Source: AP-15 sp963703745 (GTDB lineage Bacteria; Pseudomonadota; Alphaproteobacteria; ATCC43930; CGMCC-115725). Taken from it: a stretch of DNA of 64,000 nucleotides. The stretch covers positions 1 to 64,000 of the forward strand of contig CAVPFL010000004.1 of assembly GCA_963703745.1 (NCBI GenBank), written 5' to 3'. The notes below the pieces were generated by a model. That model made no database searches, was not told the DNA's origin, and worked only from the letters and a program-made list of their open reading frames with translations. Positions 60,289-64,000 of the stretch are shown here, piece after piece. Positions within the stretch are counted from its first letter, which is position 1, and each line of letters opens with the position of its first letter. A program made the position numbers and the translations under genes.

Positions 60289-61275
60289 CTAGCGCTCGAG
60301 CCCTCCGACCTTGTCGGCGTGAAATCGGGCGATGTCCTCGGGACCGAGGTAATTGATATCCCCCGGAGTGGCGAGGCCGACCGCTGCGGCGAAGGCGCCG
60401 AGGCGGATCGCGAGATCGAGATCGCCGTCGAGCAGACCGTGGATCAACCCCGCTACAAACGAGTCCCCGGCGCCGATTCGGTCGACGACCTCCACCACAT
60501 AGCGTGGAGCATAGCGGAACTCGCCACGGGTCAGCAGAAGCGTGCCGGGTTCGGCGTCGGGAGGGCGCGTCAACGCAACGAGCGGCGCGCCGTAGCGTGC
60601 CGCGATCGCCGCCGCGAGCTGTTCACCTGCCTCGCTGAAGCCTAGCACGCTTTGTGCGTCGCGCTCGGCGAGGACCAGCAGATGCAAATGCGGTGCGGCT
60701 GCTTCGAGCAACGCACGCGCTTCCAGGGGGGTCGTTAGGGTCGCGCGGTAGTTCAGATCGTACGACACCGGCTTTCCGCCCGAGGCGGCGAGCGCGGCGA
60801 GTTGCAGGATCAGCGCCCGGCAGCTCGGGCCGAGCGCCGGGGTGATGCCGGATAGGTGCAGCCAGGCACTCGCCTGAACAAGCGTATCCCACGGCGCATC
60901 CTCGAAGGCGAGCTCCGAGGCCGCCGAATGCTTGCGATCATAGATGACCCGGCTCGTCCGCGGCTCGGGTCCGGGCTCGTAGAACATCAGGCCGAGCCGC
61001 GCGTTCGCCATCCAGCGCACCCAGCGCGTATCGACGCCGTGACGCCGCGCTTCGCCGTCGACGATGCGGCCGAGCGGTCCTTCCGGTAAGCGTGATACCC
61101 AGGCCACGCGCCGCCCGAGGCGGGCGAGCATGCAGCCGACATTGAGCTCGCTACCACCAACGCCGACCTCGAGGAGCCGCGCCTGCTCGAGCCGCTCGTC
61201 GGCAGGCGGCGACAGGCGCATCAGCGTTTCGCCGAGGGTCAAAAGATCGTAGCGCCACTCCGAAGGAACATTCAT
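60289..61275 (-). CDS. kdgK: 2-keto-3-deoxygluconate kinase-like PfkB sugar kinase
   Basis: The 328-residue kinase has the PfkB fold: LTLGETLMRLSPPADERLEQ, GVGGSELNVGCMLARLGRRVAWVSRL and the ATP signature VVDRIGAGDSFVAGLIHGL with the catalytic aspartate. The N-terminal LTLGETLMRLSP and SYDLNYRATL are typical of KDG kinases. The start ATG overlaps the stop of a 36-codon SDR relic as ATGA. No Entner-Doudoroff or pectin genes are nearby, so KDG is inferred. Confidence 0.8.
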   Translation of the reverse strand: MNVPSEWRYDLLTLGETLMRLSPPADERLEQARLLEVGVGGSELNVGCMLARLGRRVAWVSRLPEGPLGRIVDGEARRHGVDTRWVRWMANARLGLMFYEPGPEPRTSRVIYDRKHSAASELAFEDAPWDTLVQASAWLHLSGITPALGPSCRALILQLAALAASGGKPVSYDLNYRATLTTPLEARALLEAAAPHLHLLVLAERDAQSVLGFSEAGEQLAAAIAARYGAPLVALTRPPDAEPGTLLLTRGEFRYAPRYVVEVVDRIGAGDSFVAGLIHGLLDGDLDLAIRLGAFAAAVGLATPGDINYLGPEDIARFHADKVGGLER

Positions 61276-61382
61276 CCGCGCGATCCGCCGCTGACCGCGG
61301 CAAGGCGTTCAGCAGTAGTCGCGCCGATGCCTCTTGCGCCTCCGATGACCAGAGCAACCCGTCCGGTCGACCGTTTTGCCAT
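61272..61382 (-). pseudogene. short-chain dehydrogenase N-terminal relic
   Basis: From an ATG at 61382, with GAGGGG five bases upstream, a 36-residue frame reads MAKRSTGRVALVIGGARGIG then ATTAERLAAVSGGSRG. This is the dinucleotide-binding start of an SDR (IGGARGIG, with the usual first Gly-x-x-x-Gly-x-Gly). It ends after the first helix and its stop overlaps the kinase ATG. The remaining 200 residues are gone. It may still be translated and act as a leader that couples to the kinase gene. Confidence 0.65.
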
Positions 61383-61506
61383 CACGACCCCTCATCCTTG
61401 GCGGCCAAAGCTGTCGCAGGGATAGTTCGCGCGCAACCGTTTCCTTGTGGCTTGTTCGATATACGCGGAAGGGAGATCCGATCGTGCCCGACAAAGCATC
61501 GGTTGG

Positions 61507-64000
61507 CTAGGCCAGGCTCTTCGACACCATCTCGTAGGTGTTCTTGCTGAGATTGGGCGTGGCGAGGACGCGCTCGAGCTGGCGCTGCATCAGCGCCTGG
61601 CGCGCCGGGTCGTGCCGACGCCACGCGCCGAGCGCCTGGACGAGGCGGGCCGCGGTCGTCGGATTGATCGGATCGAGGGTGATCACCTCGTCAGCGAGAA
61701 AGACGTAACCGGAGCCGCTCGCATCGTGAAAGCGTATCTGGTTGCCTTGCGCAAAGGCACCGACCAGCGCGCGCACTCGGTTCGGATTTTTGCGCTCGAA
61801 GGCGGGATGCATCGTCAGCTCGCGAACGCGGTTCGGCGTTCCCGGCAGTGACGAGCGGGCCTGTAACGCGAACCATTTGTCGATTACCAGCTCATCGCGC
61901 GACCAGGCGGCGTAGAACCGCGCAAGCGCCGCAGGGCGCTCGGGTCGATCGAGGTCGGTGAGCACCGTCAACGCCGCCAGCACATCGGTCATGTTGGCTC
62001 TAGTGTCGAACTGCGCCTTGGCCAGTGCGGCACCCTTCTCGACATCGGCCGCTGCGAGATAGGATAGACAGGTGTTGCGCAACGCCCGCCGGCCGATTGC
62101 CGCGCCTTCGATCCGGTAGGGTCCTGCATCGGCGAGGGTCACATAAGCTGAGGCGAGTTCCATCGACAATGCGCGGCCGAGCTCCACGCGCGCGCTTTCG
62201 CGGGCGGCGTGGATCGCGTCGACATCGACCACCGCGAGCTGGTCGGCGAGGAACGTTTCGCTCGGCAAGCCCAGAGCCTCGGCGGCAAACGCCGGGTCTC
62301 GGTCGGCGTCGGCCAGGATGCACCGTAGCGCGGTGACGAGATCCGGGTCGAGCGGCGCAGCCTTCGCGCTGCTCCGATAAGCTTCGATCCGGTCGAGCAG
62401 GGCGCGGGTCGCGACCTGTTGGCCCGCCTCCCATCGGGCAAACGGCTCCGGATCGTTAATCGCAAGAAATTTCAGCCGCTCGAGCGGCACATCCTTCAAT
62501 TTGACCGGAGCGGAAAATCCACGCAGCAGCGACGGCACCGGAGGGGACGGCACGTTGACAAACCGAAAGCTCGCGCGCGCCTCGGCGAGCGGGAGGACCC
62601 GCGTTCCCTCGAGGCTATCTGCCTCCTCTTCGAGCCGGGTCGGCAATTCTGCACCATCCGGCCCCAGAAGGCCCATCGCGAGCGGGATCAGCATCGGCAA
62701 CTTCTCGGCCTGGCCCGGCGTCGGGGGAACCTTTTGTGCGACGCTCAGCTCGTAGCTCTTCGTCGCCTTGTCCCAGCGGTCCTCGATCGTGATCTCGGGT
62801 CTGCCGGCCTGCTCGTACCACCGCTTGAATTGGCTCAGATCGACGCCACTGGCGTCCTGCATAGTTGCAACGAAATCCTCGATCGTCACCGCTTGGTTGT
62901 CGTGCCGCTGGATGTAGAGATCCATGCCGCGGCGGAACCCGTCGCGACCGAGGAGTGTGTGGATCATGCGGACGAGTTCGGCGCCCTTGTTGTAGACCGT
63001 CGGCGTATAGAAATTGTCGACACGGATATAGCTGTGCGGCCGTACCGGATGGGCGAGCGGGCCGTCATCCTCGGGAAACTGAATTGCGCGCAAGGTGCGC
63101 ACGTCGCCGATGCGCCGCATCGCGCGGCTACCCTGATCGGCCGAGAACTCCTGGTCGCGGAAGACGGTCAGTCCTTCCTTCAACGAGAGCTGGAACCAGT
63201 CGCGGCACGTCACCCGGTTGCCGGTCCAGTTGTGGAAATACTCGTGAGCAATGACGCTTTCGATGTTCTGGTAATCGGCGTCTGTCGCCGTTTCGGGCTT
63301 GGCCAATACGTATCGCGTATTAAAAATGTTGAGGCCCTTGTTCTCCATCGCTCCCATGTTGAAGTCGCTGACCGCGACAATGTTGAAGACGTCTAGATCG
63401 TATTCGAGCCCGAAGACCTCTTCGTCCCAGCGCATCGCCTTTTTCAGCGAAGCCATCGCGTGAGCGCATTTGTCCTCGTCGCCGCGGCGGACCCAAATGG
63501 CCAGCGCTACATCCTTGCCCGAGCGCGTCGTAAAGCGGTCCTCAACGGCAACCAGATCCCCCGCGACCAAGGCAAAGAGGTAGGAGGGCTTGGGGTGCGG
63601 ATCGACCCATTTCGCCCAATGCCGGCGCGCATCGACGTCGCCGCGCTCGACAGGGTTGCCGTTGGCCAGCAGCACCGGGTAGCGCGCCTTTTCGGCCGTT
63701 ATCATCGTCGTGTAGCGCGCCATTACGTCGGGCCGATCGATGAAATAGGTAATGCGGCGAAAGCCCTCCGGCTCGCACTGCGTACAGAAATTGCCGCCCG
63801 ACACGTAAAGACCCGATAGCGCAGTATTACTTTGCGGAGCGATGCGGGTCTCGACATCGAGCGTGAAGGCATCCGGCACATCGGCGAGGATCAAGCCGCC
63901 TTCCGGCTTAAGCTGATAGCGATTGGCGCCAAGCGGCTCGCCATCGAGCGCCAACGACACGAGCTCCAGCGCTTCGCCATCGAGATTGAGCGCAGCTCCG
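61507..64000 (-). CDS. pepN: aminopeptidase N, partial (N-terminus beyond the window)
   Basis: The open frame runs to the right edge without a start; the visible 830 residues lack only about the first 40-60 of the normal 880. The zinc site is HEYFHNWTGNR (HExxH plus the distal Glu in LKEGLTVFRDQ), preceded by the GAMEN exopeptidase motif. The C-terminal half includes FKRWYEQAGRPE. PepN is the major cytoplasmic aminopeptidase of gamma- and alphaproteobacteria. A GTG at 63960 is in frame but follows family-conserved residues (LNLDGEALELVSLALDG), so it is not the start. Confidence 0.96.
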   Translation of the reverse strand, partial: GAALNLDGEALELVSLALDGEPLGANRYQLKPEGGLILADVPDAFTLDVETRIAPQSNTALSGLYVSGGNFCTQCEPEGFRRITYFIDRPDVMARYTTMITAEKARYPVLLANGNPVERGDVDARRHWAKWVDPHPKPSYLFALVAGDLVAVEDRFTTRSGKDVALAIWVRRGDEDKCAHAMASLKKAMRWDEEVFGLEYDLDVFNIVAVSDFNMGAMENKGLNIFNTRYVLAKPETATDADYQNIESVIAHEYFHNWTGNRVTCRDWFQLSLKEGLTVFRDQEFSADQGSRAMRRIGDVRTLRAIQFPEDDGPLAHPVRPHSYIRVDNFYTPTVYNKGAELVRMIHTLLGRDGFRRGMDLYIQRHDNQAVTIEDFVATMQDASGVDLSQFKRWYEQAGRPEITIEDRWDKATKSYELSVAQKVPPTPGQAEKLPMLIPLAMGLLGPDGAELPTRLEEEADSLEGTRVLPLAEARASFRFVNVPSPPVPSLLRGFSAPVKLKDVPLERLKFLAINDPEPFARWEAGQQVATRALLDRIEAYRSSAKAAPLDPDLVTALRCILADADRDPAFAAEALGLPSETFLADQLAVVDVDAIHAARESARVELGRALSMELASAYVTLADAGPYRIEGAAIGRRALRNTCLSYLAAADVEKGAALAKAQFDTRANMTDVLAALTVLTDLDRPERPAALARFYAAWSRDELVIDKWFALQARSSLPGTPNRVRELTMHPAFERKNPNRVRALVGAFAQGNQIRFHDASGSGYVFLADEVITLDPINPTTAARLVQALGAWRRHDPARQALMQRQLERVLATPNLSKNTYEMVSKSLA

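Overview
The window is high-GC DNA, apparently from the chromosome of an alphaproteobacterium. Pointers to that class are an ATP12-type F1 assembly factor, a DUF1489 protein, an NDUFS6-like CHCC zinc-finger protein, DUF86/HepT and VapBC modules, and catabolic acyl-CoA carboxylases. I cannot fix the order; a Rhodospirillales-like or Reyranella-like lineage is only a guess. The left edge carries the 5' end of a 16S rRNA gene on the minus strand, and the right edge cuts off the N-terminus of a minus-strand aminopeptidase N.

Layout. 1-7.3 kb: 16S rRNA, then a minus-strand leucine catabolic block (isovaleryl-CoA dehydrogenase, RidA, 3-methylcrotonyl-CoA carboxylase beta and alpha, DUF1489) with a divergent PLP dehydratase and a tRNA-Leu(GAG) just upstream of ivd. 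7.3-15.6 kb: lipB, a Tat-type Fe superoxide dismutase, rarA, a broken gltS, a ChaA-like antiporter, an RluA-family pseudouridine synthase and ATP12. ATP12 is followed by a MntA/HepT toxin-antitoxin pair and then by a second, 5'-truncated and frameshifted copy of ATP12. 15.7-20.2 kb: a patatin-like lipase with membrane segments inserted between its catalytic motifs, a family 2 glycosyltransferase and a CMD-family protein. 20.5-24.5 kb: propionyl-CoA carboxylase (pccB, pccA) and acylphosphatase. 24.5-33.3 kb: small-molecule enzymes (isocitrate lyase/PEP mutase family, ketopantoate reductase family, PNPOx-like, N-formylglutamate amidohydrolase, AstE/AspA-like, uracil/hypoxanthine-type glycosylase), a VapBC module with a frameshifted toxin, a Tat-exported amidohydrolase and an MFS transporter.

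33.4-45.2 kb is a decayed accessory island: unknown small and membrane proteins, a frameshifted serine recombinase, a DUF4145 protein, two related IS elements in head-to-tail tandem that share AATC at all three junctions, a ClpP-like protein lacking the third catalytic residue, and an integrase relic. 45.2-64 kb returns to ordinary chromosome: SWIM-SNF2 helicase, hemD, enoyl-CoA hydratase, MmgE/PrpD, a membrane nucleotide cyclase, an IolG-like dehydrogenase, a secreted MetX-like hydrolase, Fpg, a Wza-like lipoprotein with a repeat-containing insertion, a KDG-type kinase and pepN. Set into this part is a two-gene unit (50.4-52.7 kb) of a P-loop ATPase and an unrecognised partner, with locally AT-rich sequence. 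It is my best candidate for an undescribed system.

Together the metabolic genes cover the first half of leucine degradation (IVD, MCC, possibly the hydratase at 49.6 kb) and disposal of propionyl-CoA. No HMG-CoA lyase is in the window. Reading frames are broken almost only in accessory genes (hepT, vapC, serine recombinase, IS transposase, ATP12 copy, gltS), while long housekeeping genes are intact, which argues for decay rather than poor sequence. Intergenic spaces carry two families of palindromic repeats, one of which appears to supply the ribosome binding site of pccA.
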